A stretch of 64,000 nucleotides of DNA from Tessaracoccus rhinocerotis (GCF_007197885.1 NZ_VKKG01000002.1:124001-188000); one strand, 5' to 3'. Counted from the first letter of the stretch, positions 8,178 through 17,719 are shown. The notes: generated by a model from the sequence alone, not told the origin. Program-made: numbers and translations.

Positions 8178-9364
8178 CGGCCCACAGGGAATCGAGCCAC
8201 AAGTCTTTCCGATTGGAAGGTGGCTTCATCTGGTTCGTGGCGCAGGATTGGTGGTACCACAACCAAGCTCATTCAGACTTCCAACTGATGAAGGAGGTCT
8301 CACGTCTGGCCCCGGTCCTGGTGGTCAATAGCCTCGGGATGAGGCTTCCCGGTCAGGCCACGAGCACCAACCCACGACGCAGGATCTGGCGCAAGATCAG
8401 GAGCATGACCAAGTTGCTGCGCAGACCACTCAAGGAACTCCCAAACTTCCACGTCTACACACCTCTGATGCTTCCGATCTACGGCTCGAACGGACTCTTG
8501 GCTCGTCTAAATGCCGCCCTGATCCGGATTCAAGTCCGAATTGTCGCTCGGCTCGCAGGGCTGAACCGCGACGCAGCGATCGGTGTGACGATTCCGACGG
8601 CGTGGCCCGTTGTGGCACCCATGCGCCGCTCGGCCCTCGTGTTCAACCGTTCGGATCTTCACTCGGCTTTCCCTGAGGCAGATGGGGCTTGGGTGGAGGG
8701 GTTGGAACGGATGCTCCTCCAGCACAGCGACCATGTACTCTACGTCAGCCACGAACTCATGCTGCGTGATGAGGATCTCGTAGGGGAAAGGGCGTTCTTC
8801 ATCGATCATGGAGTGGACCTGGAACACTTCCAGCGCGAGGGCAGTGTGCATCCGGAGTTGGCGGGGATCCCGAACCCGAGAATCGGATTCTTCGGAGGGC
8901 TGGACGACTATGTGGTTGACATGGCGCTTCTGGAGGAGACTGCACGCTCCTTGCCGGAGGCCAGCTTGGTACTCGTCGGTGACGCAACGTGCTCCATGGC
9001 AGCGCTGACCGAGTTGCCGAACGTCCACTGGTTCGGTTTCCGCAACTATGACGAGATTCCTGCTTTCGGCCGCGGCTTCGACGTCGCGCTCATGCCTTGG
9101 CTCGACAACGAGTGGATCCAGCATGCCAACCCGATCAAACTCAAGGAATACCTGTCCTTGGGGCTACCGGTCGTAACGACCAACTATCCAGAGGTGGAGC
9201 CGTACCGGGATCACCTCCGTGTGGCTCGGCGAGAGGATTTTGCCGCTGAGGTGGCCGCCGCATATGAGGATCCGGGCGATGCCGAGGAGAGGGTGCGGTT
9301 TGTACGTCAGTACTCGTGGACCGGGCGTGCTGAGGCCTTGCTCCACCTGATCGGCAACAACTGA
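8174..9364 (+). CDS. GT-B type glycosyltransferase (family 1/4-like)
   Basis: A 396-residue GT-B fold enzyme. The N-terminal half is divergent (WFVAQDWWYHNQ near residue 23, typical of teichuronic/EPS glycosyltransferases). The C-terminal half shows RIGFFGGLDD (about 236-245), a VLVGDA strand, an NVHWFGFRNYDEIP patch and NPIKLKEYLSLGLPVV (about 319-334) with the conserved Glu. The ATG at 8174 is chosen because it overlaps the previous stop (ATGA) and has an AGGGAGAG site; a longer in-frame version is unlikely. The stop overlaps the next ATG by 1 nt (TGATG). Confidence 0.85.
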   Translation: MTAHRESSHKSFRLEGGFIWFVAQDWWYHNQAHSDFQLMKEVSRLAPVLVVNSLGMRLPGQATSTNPRRRIWRKIRSMTKLLRRPLKELPNFHVYTPLMLPIYGSNGLLARLNAALIRIQVRIVARLAGLNRDAAIGVTIPTAWPVVAPMRRSALVFNRSDLHSAFPEADGAWVEGLERMLLQHSDHVLYVSHELMLRDEDLVGERAFFIDHGVDLEHFQREGSVHPELAGIPNPRIGFFGGLDDYVVDMALLEETARSLPEASLVLVGDATCSMAALTELPNVHWFGFRNYDEIPAFGRGFDVALMPWLDNEWIQHANPIKLKEYLSLGLPVVTTNYPEVEPYRDHLRVARREDFAAEVAAAYEDPGDAEERVRFVRQYSWTGRAEALLHLIGNN

Positions 9365-11232
9365 TGTGTGGGATCGCAGGGGTCTACCACGCTCGGGCGA
9401 GCGGCCCGGTAGACGTCTCCCGCTTACGGATCATGGCGGAAGTGCTCGCCCATCGTGGACCAGATGACAGGACCACTTGGATCCAAGGCCCTCTTGGGCT
9501 TGCGCACACCCGGTTGTCGATCATTGACGTCGAGGCTTCCCGTCAGCCAATGCACGCAGTTGATGGTTCATGGAGCCTCGTGTTCAACGGGGAGATATTC
9601 AACTACAAGGAACTGCGGCGAAACCTCGAATATCCGTTCGAGACCGACGGTGACACCGAAGTCCTCTTGGCCGGACTGGTCTTGCATGGAATCTCATTCG
9701 TCAAACTTCTCCGCGGACAGTTTGCGTTCGCAGCCTTTCACAATGCTTCGGGGACGTTGCACCTGGCACGCGATCGGCTGGGGGTGCTGCCGCTCTACTA
9801 TCACCAGGCCGCGAAGGGGCTGACGTTTGCTTCCGAGGCGAAGGCAATCAACATCGGCTTCCCCCACGAGATCACGGTTGATCATGACAGCCTTGACGCT
9901 TACTTGACGGCACGCTCCGTGCCTGCCCCCTACACCCTGTTCAAGGGCATATCCAAACTGGAGCCCGGCCATCGCGCTGAATACCATTCCGACGGTACGC
10001 TGACGCTTTGTCGATACTGGGAACCTCCTCCGGTGGAGTCCTCCGCCAACCATCGCTTGCCGACTGTGGTCGACGAGGCCGAGCAGCAGATCCGCGATGC
10101 AGTAGGGGCCGCCATGGTGGCTGACGTCCCTGTTGGGGCCATGCTAAGTGGCGGGGTAGACAGCAGCTTGATCGTAGCCGTCATGAAGGAGATCAGGGGG
10201 GACGCACCAATCGACACCTTCTCGGCCGGGTTTGGGGATGCTCGCGTCGATGAGCTGTCTTGGGCGCGTCGGGTGAGTGAGCATGTCGGAACCCGGCACC
10301 ACGAGGTGGAGGTCCGCGCAGAAGACTTTCTGGAACTCTGGCCGCGGCTTACCTGGCACCGGGATGCACCGATGTCGGAACCCGCTGACACCGCCGTTTT
10401 TCGGCTGGCGGAGTTGGCGCGACACCACGTGAAAGTGGTGTTGTCTGGGGAGGGAGGAGACGAACTGTTTGGCGGTTACCCAAAATACCGCTATGCATCC
10501 ATGATGTCGGTCTCTGCGATTGTCCCGGCTGGACTGCGTGGGGAGGCGGGGCGCATGCTCGAGAGCCGTTTGCCACCCAGACTGTCGCGGGCAAGGGTGA
10601 TGCTGCGCGCACTGGCCGAGGGGTCCAAGTCACAGCAACTGGCAGCTTGGTTCGCGCCTTTCACATCCTCTGAACGGCGTGTTCTGCTGGGGACGGAGCC
10701 TCCGTCGGGACGCAGCCGCAACGAACCCCCGGGCGCAGACGATGTAGATCGCCTGCTGCGCCACGACCTTGCTTCCTGGCTTCCCGACAACCTCCTCGAA
10801 CGCGGGGACCGGATGTGCATGGCTGCCTCATTGGAACTGCGGCCGCCGCTCTTGGACCACCACTTGGTGGAGTTTGCTTTCCGGCTGCCGAGCAAGCTAA
10901 AGGTGCGCGGTGGCCGGCCCAAGTGGCTTCTCAAGGAGGTGGCGCGGCGCTACCTGCCGACGGAGGTGGTGGACCGCCGCAAGGTCGGATTTCGTGTGCC
11001 TCTGGACACTTGGCTGCGGTCTGACCTCCGGGAATCTGCTTGGGACAGACTGACGGGGACCGGCTCCTACGTCGGTTCCATCTTCAACCGGAATGCGGTC
11101 CGTGAGCTATTGGAGAGTCATGAACGCGGCGCAAGCAATGAGGAGAACCGGATTTGGACTCTGTTGTCGCTGGAAGTGTGGCACGAGACGTGCATCTCCG
11201 GAGTCCGGAATGGTTGGAAGGGGGTTGCCTGA
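9364..11232 (+). CDS. asnB: AsnB-type glutamine-dependent amidotransferase (asparagine synthase family)
   Basis: A 622-residue two-domain protein. The N-terminal class II glutaminase begins directly with Met-Cys2, the nucleophile, and has RGPDD (31-35), the LSIID strand and FNGEIFNY (74-81). The synthetase domain has the PP-loop SGGVDSS (262-268) and GEGGDELFGGYPKY near 361-374. Classic AsnB makes Asn from Asp, but homologues in EPS and antibiotic loci amidate other carboxylates. Coupled to two glycosyltransferases, it more likely amidates a uronic acid or an acyl or amino-acid substituent of this polymer than serves general metabolism. A second AsnB lies at 21946. Confidence 0.88.
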   Translation: MCGIAGVYHARASGPVDVSRLRIMAEVLAHRGPDDRTTWIQGPLGLAHTRLSIIDVEASRQPMHAVDGSWSLVFNGEIFNYKELRRNLEYPFETDGDTEVLLAGLVLHGISFVKLLRGQFAFAAFHNASGTLHLARDRLGVLPLYYHQAAKGLTFASEAKAINIGFPHEITVDHDSLDAYLTARSVPAPYTLFKGISKLEPGHRAEYHSDGTLTLCRYWEPPPVESSANHRLPTVVDEAEQQIRDAVGAAMVADVPVGAMLSGGVDSSLIVAVMKEIRGDAPIDTFSAGFGDARVDELSWARRVSEHVGTRHHEVEVRAEDFLELWPRLTWHRDAPMSEPADTAVFRLAELARHHVKVVLSGEGGDELFGGYPKYRYASMMSVSAIVPAGLRGEAGRMLESRLPPRLSRARVMLRALAEGSKSQQLAAWFAPFTSSERRVLLGTEPPSGRSRNEPPGADDVDRLLRHDLASWLPDNLLERGDRMCMAASLELRPPLLDHHLVEFAFRLPSKLKVRGGRPKWLLKEVARRYLPTEVVDRRKVGFRVPLDTWLRSDLRESAWDRLTGTGSYVGSIFNRNAVRELLESHERGASNEENRIWTLLSLEVWHETCISGVRNGWKGVA

Positions 11233-11249
11233 GGGGCGTGGCGGCAGGA

Positions 11250-11864
11250 TCACGTTCCGGGAAGGAACCCCAGCAGATCGGTGTTGTCGTGGTCGGCATT
11301 TAGAATCCTCGCAGGGTTCCCGGCCACCAAGCAACGGTCGGGGATGTCCTTGGACAGTACTGACCCTGCCGAGATGGTCACCCCATCACCAATATGGACT
11401 GCTCCCGTGATGATCACACCTGGCCCGATCCAGACGTTGTTCCCGATGGACGCCACGCCATGATCTCCCTTGGCCACACGTTCCCCGATTGTGACCCCGT
11501 GATGAAGGACGCAATTTCGTCCGATGGTGGCGGGGCCGATCAGGACCCCATGGCGGTGCATGAGGCGGAGGCCTGGACCTATGCGTGCCTGCGGGCTGAT
11601 CTCGGTGTGGTGGATCTGTGTCATAAAGCGATTGACGACCCGATGTAAGATTATGAGCAACGTTCCGAGGGTGCGGTTCCGAGCGCGAACTTCCCGTGCG
11701 AACTGCCCGAGCCGGTAAATCGCCACGCAGTGGAACTCAGGGTCGAATATCTGGAGACGCCACCACTCCCAGACGGATCGGCCTCCACCAGGCCCTGCAG
11801 CGCCAAACGCTCGGGCGCGGTCAGAAGCGAGTGCGCCACCTGTCAGTCTTACCCAGGAATGCAT
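11250..11864 (-). CDS. Serine acetyltransferase-like hexapeptide O-acetyltransferase
   Basis: A 204-residue left-handed beta-helix transferase resembling CysE C-terminal domains of EPS loci (EpsB/CpsH type). The helix begins near 105 (HHTEISPQARIGPGLRLMH), with NNVWIGPGVIITG (about 154-166), DGVTISAGSVLSKD (about 171-184) and the closing VAGNPARIL. The first 85 residues form an alpha-helical region. The ATG at 11864 has GGGGAGG upstream; the frame is open further into the Wzy gene, but that extension is low-complexity antisense. It is likely an acetyl-CoA sugar O-acetyltransferase, last gene of the Wzz-Wzy run. Confidence 0.82.
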   Translation of the reverse strand: MHSWVRLTGGALASDRARAFGAAGPGGGRSVWEWWRLQIFDPEFHCVAIYRLGQFAREVRARNRTLGTLLIILHRVVNRFMTQIHHTEISPQARIGPGLRLMHRHGVLIGPATIGRNCVLHHGVTIGERVAKGDHGVASIGNNVWIGPGVIITGAVHIGDGVTISAGSVLSKDIPDRCLVAGNPARILNADHDNTDLLGFLPGT

Positions 11865-11988
11865 ATTCCCACGGCCTCCCCGACTACATGCGGGACAACG
11901 ATCCCGCCCCGACACTTGGCATGATCCTACCAGCTGGTCTCGGCCAAGCCGCGCAGCTGATGGGCTGTTCTTCCGTCGTCCACTGGGC

Positions 11989-13380
11989 CTACACGGCGTC
12001 GGTGGGGGAGTCGGCGTCCTTGTCAGAGATCGCTTTGATGGCACCGCCCAGACCGATAAGCAAGAAAGTCAGGCCTGCCACCTGCCGAAAACCCAAGGCG
12101 TCAAACGTCACGAAGCTCATCGAGATACCGACCAAGGAGGCCGAAATAGACAGCCCCGCATTGCGTTGCACCTCGTCCTTTGCCCTCAGTCGGACCAAAA
12201 TGCCCTGAACAACACCGGCTCCTGCCATGATGAAGAACGCTAGGGCTCCTACGAGGCCAACCTCAAGGAGCAGCACAAGGACTTGGTTGTCGAGCGTTCG
12301 GTACACGTCGGGAACCCACGCGAAGAGTCCTCGGCCGAAGAAGGGCTGTTCCAAGACGAGTCGTGTAACGAGCCCGTAGTCACTGGTTCGGCCCTCAATG
12401 CTCGGATCATTGCCGAGATTGGTGAACAGGGCTCTGATCGTACCCAGCAGTCCGGGCAGCACGACGGGTCCAACGACCCCGAAGATCGGCACCAAGATCA
12501 GAGCCATGATGCGGAGTCGTGCCGGCCACCCCAAGATTAGGACAACCATTGCGGCCGCAGCTACGATGACCGCGGACCGTGAGACCGTCATCAGCGAAGC
12601 TAACCCAATTGCCAACGCTGGCAACCATGAAGGGGCCGTCTTGTCGCGAAAGCCCACATGGATTGCGAGGGGCAGCATCGCGGCCATTGCGACGCCCAAC
12701 TCGATGGGGTGGGCGGAGGTGCTGACGATCCTGTTCAGATCAGACCTTGACAACGCTCCCCCGAACTCACCTTGTGCGGACAAGCCCGGAATGCTGATGA
12801 ATCCCGAGATGTCCAAACCGGTGAAGTACTGGATGACGCCAACGACGGCGACCACGGTCGCTGAACCCACCAGCCAGTTGATTGCCTTGTTCAGGTCGCC
12901 CCACGAGCGCAAGCCATCCGCCGTCAGCAGCGCTATGCCGACCCAGCCTGCCAGCGCAAGTAGGCCACGATCAGCAGCGCTGGTGAGCAAAGCTGTCATT
13001 TCTGGGACATCAGCGACGTACCATCGTGTCGCGCCGAACCTTGGGCGAATGTCTGCTGGTTGGTACCAGCCCTGAAGGTGCCCCGCCGCAAAACTCGCCA
13101 AGACCATTGAGGCGAAGAACGCGACCGTTAGTCTCGCAGGGGTCAGGCCCCGGTGCAGTTGGCCACCCACGGTTCCACAGAGCCACCACAGTAAACCCAG
13201 CATGGCAAGAAGGTTTGCGGGTGCTCCTGGGGCGCCGATCGCCCCGACCACCAACCTTGTGGGAATGCATAGAAGGAGCACTGAGTAGAGTGCGACGAAT
13301 GCCGCAGCTGATAAGGTGGCGGGATTGAGCGACTCGACCGCCGCTGGCTCGGTCCCTCCTGAAGGGTCTGGTCTATTCAT
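11989..13380 (-). CDS. O-antigen ligase/polymerase (Wzy-like) membrane protein
   Basis: A 463-residue, strongly hydrophobic protein with about 10-11 predicted helices and a large extracytoplasmic loop in the second half (roughly 300-355, containing GNDPSIEGRTSDYGLV and an FFGRGLF patch). This architecture and the RTxDYxxV-type loop fit the O-antigen ligase/polymerase superfamily, which joins lipid-linked repeat units outside the membrane. The start overlaps the upstream Wzz-like gene by 4 nt (ATGA), matching the functional Wzy-Wzz pairing. Confidence 0.8.
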   Translation of the reverse strand: MNRPDPSGGTEPAAVESLNPATLSAAAFVALYSVLLLCIPTRLVVGAIGAPGAPANLLAMLGLLWWLCGTVGGQLHRGLTPARLTVAFFASMVLASFAAGHLQGWYQPADIRPRFGATRWYVADVPEMTALLTSAADRGLLALAGWVGIALLTADGLRSWGDLNKAINWLVGSATVVAVVGVIQYFTGLDISGFISIPGLSAQGEFGGALSRSDLNRIVSTSAHPIELGVAMAAMLPLAIHVGFRDKTAPSWLPALAIGLASLMTVSRSAVIVAAAAMVVLILGWPARLRIMALILVPIFGVVGPVVLPGLLGTIRALFTNLGNDPSIEGRTSDYGLVTRLVLEQPFFGRGLFAWVPDVYRTLDNQVLVLLLEVGLVGALAFFIMAGAGVVQGILVRLRAKDEVQRNAGLSISASLVGISMSFVTFDALGFRQVAGLTFLLIGLGGAIKAISDKDADSPTDAV

Positions 13381-13997
13381 CGGACGGACTTCTCATAGCC
13401 CGCACGCGATGACTGGTGGCGCCGCTGTACGGCCGCTGCCCAGACTGCTGAAAGGATCAGGCCGGCCGCGATCACGCCGATCTTGGCCCGAGCGGAATCG
13501 CCGACTATCCTAATGGCTGACGCCTCTGCCATGAAGGTGTGAGCAGAAGCAGTTTGAGTGGTTGGAGCCCCCAACTGTTCTTGTACAGTCAGCAACTCTG
13601 ATTCAATCACTGCAACGACCCAATCCCTCGTCTCAATGACGTCGACAGGACTGCCGCCCTCAACGCTCACTGTCACGATCGGTTGGGAGTGGTCGAAAGA
13701 AATCTCGAACTGAGAACTAAGGCCAAGCGCGTCACGGGCTTCTCTCGAAGAGTCCGTCAAGGGGGCCTCCGCGATCACGCGACTAAGAACTACAAGGCCA
13801 TTGGGTTGTTCGAGAAATGGATTCGTCGCCATGAGCCCAGTGTTCGGTGGGAGGAGGAGCATGAGTCGGGCGGTGGCTTGGTAATTGGCAGGGAGCAGCT
13901 GCGGTAGTGAAACGGCCAGCGCGCACGTGATGACTATTCCGAGGGCAAGTGCGATGGAGGTGTGGACAGTTACTTTACGAAGTGTACCGAGGCTCAT
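13377..13997 (-). CDS. Wzz-like polysaccharide co-polymerase, second copy
   Basis: About 206 residues with two membrane helices (about 12-32 and 177-197) around an extracytoplasmic domain. It shares with the 3437 gene the DVIETRDWV motif and the surrounding order of elements, but is otherwise divergent and has a short basic tail instead of an acidic one. There is no kinase domain or tyrosine cluster. I chose the ATG at 13997 because AGGAAGAG stands 4-5 nt upstream; a GTG at 14024 is also possible. It overlaps Wzy by 4 nt, so it probably controls the chain length of that polymerase. Confidence 0.72.
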   Translation of the reverse strand: MSLGTLRKVTVHTSIALALGIVITCALAVSLPQLLPANYQATARLMLLLPPNTGLMATNPFLEQPNGLVVLSRVIAEAPLTDSSREARDALGLSSQFEISFDHSQPIVTVSVEGGSPVDVIETRDWVVAVIESELLTVQEQLGAPTTQTASAHTFMAEASAIRIVGDSARAKIGVIAAGLILSAVWAAAVQRRHQSSRAGYEKSVR

Positions 13998-14039
13998 GTC
14001 TCTTCCTGGTTGCGAACCCTCCACGGCTGACTAAGAATG

Positions 14040-15227
14040 TCAAATGGCATGTTTTCGATCTGCCTTAAGTTTGCGCGCCATCCCCGCTATGCGTTCCTGA
14101 AAGGTGGAAATCCGGCTGGCTGCTACGGCTCTGCCGCGTGCGACCCCCTCCCGGAGGGTGTCGGACTTCTCAACGTAATCGAGTGTCTTGCGCACTGCTT
14201 CTTGAGTACCCAGTGCCTTGAGATCAACGTTGATGTCATACCCCATACCGCTGAACAGTCCTGCAAACTTGCGACTGTATGCGGCTGGGATGGTTGCAAC
14301 TCCGGTGGTGAATGCGGCGATGGTCGCGTGCATCCGTGACCCGATGAACACGTCAGTCTCCGCAATCCAAGACTTTGCCTCCACCGGATTTCGAAATGAC
14401 GGGGCCAATTGTGCGCCTGGACAGTCAATCTGGAGTGCTGAGCAGGCCGCCACATCCCCTTCGCCCTGTTCGCCGTCACGTGGAACCACGTGTGATACCA
14501 AGTGGACGTCATGCCCGGTGTCCAGAAGGCCTTGGACGACACCGCGGCAGTATTCTTGGTAATTCACTTTCAAGTCGAACTGGTTCTTACCCGTGTACCC
14601 TCCGGTCCAGAGCAAACCTGAAACATTGAAACCAATCCTTTGGGGCCGTGACGCCGCGAGCTCGGTGTTCGGGCCCGATGGGAGAGTGACCGCCACGTCG
14701 GTAGTCAGAATGACGTCGCGTGATGTGAGGCCTCCAAGGAACTTCAGGGAAGGCTCGTCGCGGGAAAACACGAGTTCAGCGCGTTCCACAACGCTGCGTA
14801 CCCATGGAAGGACTGACCTGTGTGTAAACGGCCCATACGTCTGGGGAGCCAGGACCAGCGCGGCGCCGCTCCTGAGTGCCATCTCCTTGTGCAGGAGGTT
14901 CTTGAGGAGGCGCGGCAGACCATAGATGTCTGAGAAGCTGTCCCCTCCCGTGAAGTCCACAATGAATGTGCAGCTCTCCATCTCTCGGAAGGTGTGGAGG
15001 AGGCGGCGGGGGCTCTTGTGCCGGAACGGGACCGCCCTGATCGGACGCCCGCCGAGCCCGAGAGTGTCGCTCATGAGCTTCAGGCCGTCGGTGCTGTTGT
15101 CGGAGAACAAGACAAACTCTGCTGCGGGATCAGTCACTTGATGTATCAAGTTGACCCCCGCGTACGCCAGAGCTGAAACCCCTAGATTGGGGTTGTCGCA
15201 CTGTATGCCAAGGAACCCGATTCTCAT
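14040..15227 (-). CDS. Polysaccharide pyruvyl transferase family protein
   Basis: A 395-residue GT-B-like protein of the pyruvyl transferase family (PF04230), which forms ketal pyruvate on sugars from phosphoenolpyruvate. Visible features are the N-terminal MRIGFLGIQCDNPNLGVSAL strand-loop, FIVDFTGGDSFSDIYG (about 88-103), LAPQTYGPF (about 125-133), the FSRDEPSL motif (about 152-159) and a C-terminal GSRMHATIAAFTTGV (about 298-312) with the family His. A ribosome site GGGGGG stands 3 nt before the ATG. Pyruvate ketals would give the polymer negative charge and a handle for binding proteins. Confidence 0.88.
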   Translation of the reverse strand: MRIGFLGIQCDNPNLGVSALAYAGVNLIHQVTDPAAEFVLFSDNSTDGLKLMSDTLGLGGRPIRAVPFRHKSPRRLLHTFREMESCTFIVDFTGGDSFSDIYGLPRLLKNLLHKEMALRSGAALVLAPQTYGPFTHRSVLPWVRSVVERAELVFSRDEPSLKFLGGLTSRDVILTTDVAVTLPSGPNTELAASRPQRIGFNVSGLLWTGGYTGKNQFDLKVNYQEYCRGVVQGLLDTGHDVHLVSHVVPRDGEQGEGDVAACSALQIDCPGAQLAPSFRNPVEAKSWIAETDVFIGSRMHATIAAFTTGVATIPAAYSRKFAGLFSGMGYDINVDLKALGTQEAVRKTLDYVEKSDTLREGVARGRAVAASRISTFQERIAGMARKLKADRKHAI

Positions 15228-15302
15228 TCGCCCCCCGAAGAACGTTCACAGTGTTGTCGTTGACAGCGTACTGGCTATGGCGCCCGCGATGGGCGAGTCT
15301 TG

Positions 15303-16298
15303 TCAGGGTGCAGGCTCGCCCGTGTCGTCGTAGACGTTGCTGGCCTCCCACACCACGCCCGCTTGTGGTGTGCTCACGACCGCGTATCGGAAGTCGCGAC
15401 CGAACCTGTTCTGTCGGATCACTGCGTCATCGAGGTCGGTCACGCGACCCAAGTTGACGGTGATGCTGCCCCCGTTCATGAGGTTGTGCTCAACTACGAG
15501 GCCCTGGATGGGATCGTTACCGACCAAGGACCCAATCTGTATCGCGGCATTCATGGGATTGTCATTGCGGTCATTATAGGCTTGAAGATTGTTGTTTCGG
15601 ATGTGGATATTGTTTCCGCTGCGAATTTGGATCGTGTCGTTGTGGCTGCTCGGAGTGGCGAACAGGTGATGGATATAGCAATCTTCAACTGTGACGTCGT
15701 CCCCGGTGATGAAAATGCCGTCCACGCCCGAATGGATGTTGGAGTGACGGACGATGCCGCTGGACGTGTCGAAGAAGATACCCTTACCCGTGGAGTTCTC
15801 GTTGGAAACCTCGACGAACTCGATGATCGCATTCTTTACACCGGGGTGCACATGGATCGGATAGCGATGTTCCGCCGTGGTTACGCGACTGTTGCGAATG
15901 GTGACATTGTCTGCCTGGATGTCAATCTTTCCTTGGACGTCCAGACCTTCGATGACCGTGCCGGGCTCCGTCACGATCAAGCTCTCCGAAGCTTGCAGAT
16001 GGATACCATCCGGCACGCCGGTGGTTGATTCGTCAGGGAAGGGGCTCGCTCCGTGCTCAGGAGCCGGGGTCGAAGTGCTCGGAGTTGGCTCGACAGGGCT
16101 GGCGGATCTTCCTGAAGGAGCCGAGACAGGTATCGATGGGGATGCGAGGTCCGGGCTACGAGCTGATGTGTTGCTGGTTTCACTGGGTGGTGTTGGAACG
16201 CCAACGCCAATGCACGCCGAAAACGTGGCAGCGGTGACCCCTGCCAGCAGCAGGATGCCAATGCTCCTGAGTACGGATCTAGAAAGTGCGTCCCCCAT
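15303..16298 (-). CDS. Secreted right-handed beta-helix lipoprotein
   Basis: A 331-residue predicted lipoprotein. The ATG at 16298 gives a signal peptide ending in the lipobox FSAC (Cys30). A Ser/Thr/Pro linker runs to about residue 85, then a beta-helix of tandem strands (DNVTIRNSRV, IIEFVEVSN, GIVRHSNIHS, VTVEDCYIHH, DTIQIRSG). This is the pectate-lyase-like fold used by polysaccharide lyases, epimerases and depolymerases. It is a paralogue of the next two genes but differs throughout and lacks the four-Cys module. Being tethered at the membrane outer face, it could trim or modify nascent polymer. Catalytic residues are not identifiable. Confidence 0.75.
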   Translation of the reverse strand: MGDALSRSVLRSIGILLLAGVTAATFSACIGVGVPTPPSETSNTSARSPDLASPSIPVSAPSGRSASPVEPTPSTSTPAPEHGASPFPDESTTGVPDGIHLQASESLIVTEPGTVIEGLDVQGKIDIQADNVTIRNSRVTTAEHRYPIHVHPGVKNAIIEFVEVSNENSTGKGIFFDTSSGIVRHSNIHSGVDGIFITGDDVTVEDCYIHHLFATPSSHNDTIQIRSGNNIHIRNNNLQAYNDRNDNPMNAAIQIGSLVGNDPIQGLVVEHNLMNGGSITVNLGRVTDLDDAVIRQNRFGRDFRYAVVSTPQAGVVWEASNVYDDTGEPAP

Positions 16299-16385
16299 CA
16301 CTCCAGTGTGCACTGTGCATCGAGAGAATGTCAGGGGAACGGGATCTGGCCAGCACCCTGGAGGGTGCTGGCCAGACGAGGTTGT

Positions 16386-17148
16386 GGACGAGGTGCCGTC
16401 AGCGGGCGGGTTGTCCGTTGTCGTCGTAGACGTTGCTGGCTTCCCAGACGCTGTTCTGGACGTTGGCCTGGACGCTGTACTGGTGGGCGCGGCCAAAGCG
16501 GTTGTTGCTGTAGATGGCGCTGTCGACCTCGCCACGGCCACCGCCGTTGACGGTGACGTGGCCACCGTTCATCAGGTTGTCGGTGACGCGCAGGTTGGTG
16601 ATGGTGTCGCCGCCAGCCAGGGATCCGATCTGGATGGCAGCGTTCATCACGCCGATGGAGGCGGTGTATGCCTGCAGGTTGTTGTGGCGGACGGTGATGT
16701 TGTCGCCGCCTCGAATCTGGATCGTGTCGGGATGGGCTCCCGCGAAGCGAGTCAGATCGTGGATGTAGTTGTGCTCGAGCGTCACTCCGTCGGCGACGAT
16801 GTGGACACCGTCCTCGGCGGAGTGGATGTCGGAGTATCGAACGGTCCCGGTCCCCCCGTCGAAGAAGATGCCCTTGCCGTTGCTGCCGGCGTTGGATACT
16901 TCGACGTGGTCGATCAGTGTTCCGGTCACGCCGGAGGTGATGTGGATCGGGTAGCGCGCGTCGGTTGTCACGCGGGAGTTCTTGATGGTCACGTTGTCAG
17001 CGCGGACCACGATTGATCCCCGCACGTCCAGGGCGTCGATCACGGTCCCCGGGGTGGTTACCACGATTCCGCTGGACTGGCGCAGAGTCACCCCAGCGGG
17101 GACGCCGGTGTTCGAGGCATCAGGGAAACCCGAATACGAAGGAGCGGG
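16386..17148. repeat. 763-bp direct repeat, copy 1
   Basis: Matches 17720-18482 at a constant offset of 1334 with only two mismatches seen by eye (16468/17802 and 17131/18465). It covers the beta-helix coding region from the SYSGFPDAS segment through the stop codon and 13 bp beyond. Confidence 0.97.
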
Positions 17149-17652
17149 ACCCGCAGGTGCCGGATTCTGCGACCCGGTCGACCCCCCGGGGCCTGTGCCG
17201 CCAGAGCCAGGGCGCCATGAGGTGTCGACGCGCTTGGGTGTTCCGAACGCAACGATGTTGTTGAACACCCACTTGCCGTCCACGAGGATGAACGAACGGC
17301 ACGCGTTCGGACCAGTCCATTCATCGTTGCAGCTGGTTCGCCACTGCCGTCCATCGGAGTTCCAACGCGCACCGTTCTGGGCCAGTGGATTGTTGGTCCA
17401 CAGCGCGCGCGGAGCCGGGAGATACGTCAGGTTGTTGAACGTCCACTTACCCATGGAGACGATCTCTGTCCAGCACCGCTGAATAGTGCTGCTGTAATCC
17501 TCGCACCAAGTCCGCCATTGGCGTCCGGAGGAGGTGTGTTCTCCCGGCGTCGTGTAAACGTTCACGTCTGCGGAAGCGCTCTGGGAAGGTATTAGGAAGC
17601 CAGCAAGGGCTAACATGGCCCCCGAGGCCGCGATCAAGATGTTCTTAAACAA
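16399..17652 (-). CDS. Secreted beta-helix protein with N-terminal four-Cys module
   Basis: A 417-residue exported protein. A signal peptide (cleavage likely after Ala28) is followed at once by the divergent four-Cys module (about 30-136; Cys50, 60, 108, 118), a Gly/Pro linker, and a beta-helix (about 165-417) opening with SGFPDASNTGVPAG and with repeated DNVTIKNSRV, HVEVSNAGSN and YSDIHSAEDG turns. The start is TTG at 17652 with AGAGGA about 8 nt upstream. It is the only protein here with the module at the N-terminus. The helix domain is encoded in the 763-bp repeat and is identical in protein sequence to the C-terminal half of the next gene. Substrate unknown. Confidence 0.8.
   Translation of the reverse strand: MFKNILIAASGAMLALAGFLIPSQSASADVNVYTTPGEHTSSGRQWRTWCEDYSSTIQRCWTEIVSMGKWTFNNLTYLPAPRALWTNNPLAQNGARWNSDGRQWRTSCNDEWTGPNACRSFILVDGKWVFNNIVAFGTPKRVDTSWRPGSGGTGPGGSTGSQNPAPAGPAPSYSGFPDASNTGVPAGVTLRQSSGIVVTTPGTVIDALDVRGSIVVRADNVTIKNSRVTTDARYPIHITSGVTGTLIDHVEVSNAGSNGKGIFFDGGTGTVRYSDIHSAEDGVHIVADGVTLEHNYIHDLTRFAGAHPDTIQIRGGDNITVRHNNLQAYTASIGVMNAAIQIGSLAGGDTITNLRVTDNLMNGGHVTVNGGGRGEVDSAIYSNNRFGRAHQYSVQANVQNSVWEASNVYDDNGQPAR
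17245..17565 (-). other. Four-Cys module, copy A (N-terminal, divergent)
   Basis: Two half-repeats: RQWRTWC-x9-C...WTFNNLTYLP and RQWRTSC-x9-C...WVFNN. It has lost the CEPYSQT consensus (CEDYSST instead). Confidence 0.85.
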
Positions 17653-17719
17653 TTCTATATTCCTCTCATGGACTGTCCGGAGCTCACGCTGCTAGCGGCG
17701 ACACGCGCCTTGAGCTCGC

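Noticed and set aside
16299-16565. A longer N-terminus for the beta-helix lipoprotein
   Set aside because: The extra residues are Ser/Thr/Ala shadow of the neighbouring gene; the ATG at 16298 gives a proper lipoprotein signal peptide.
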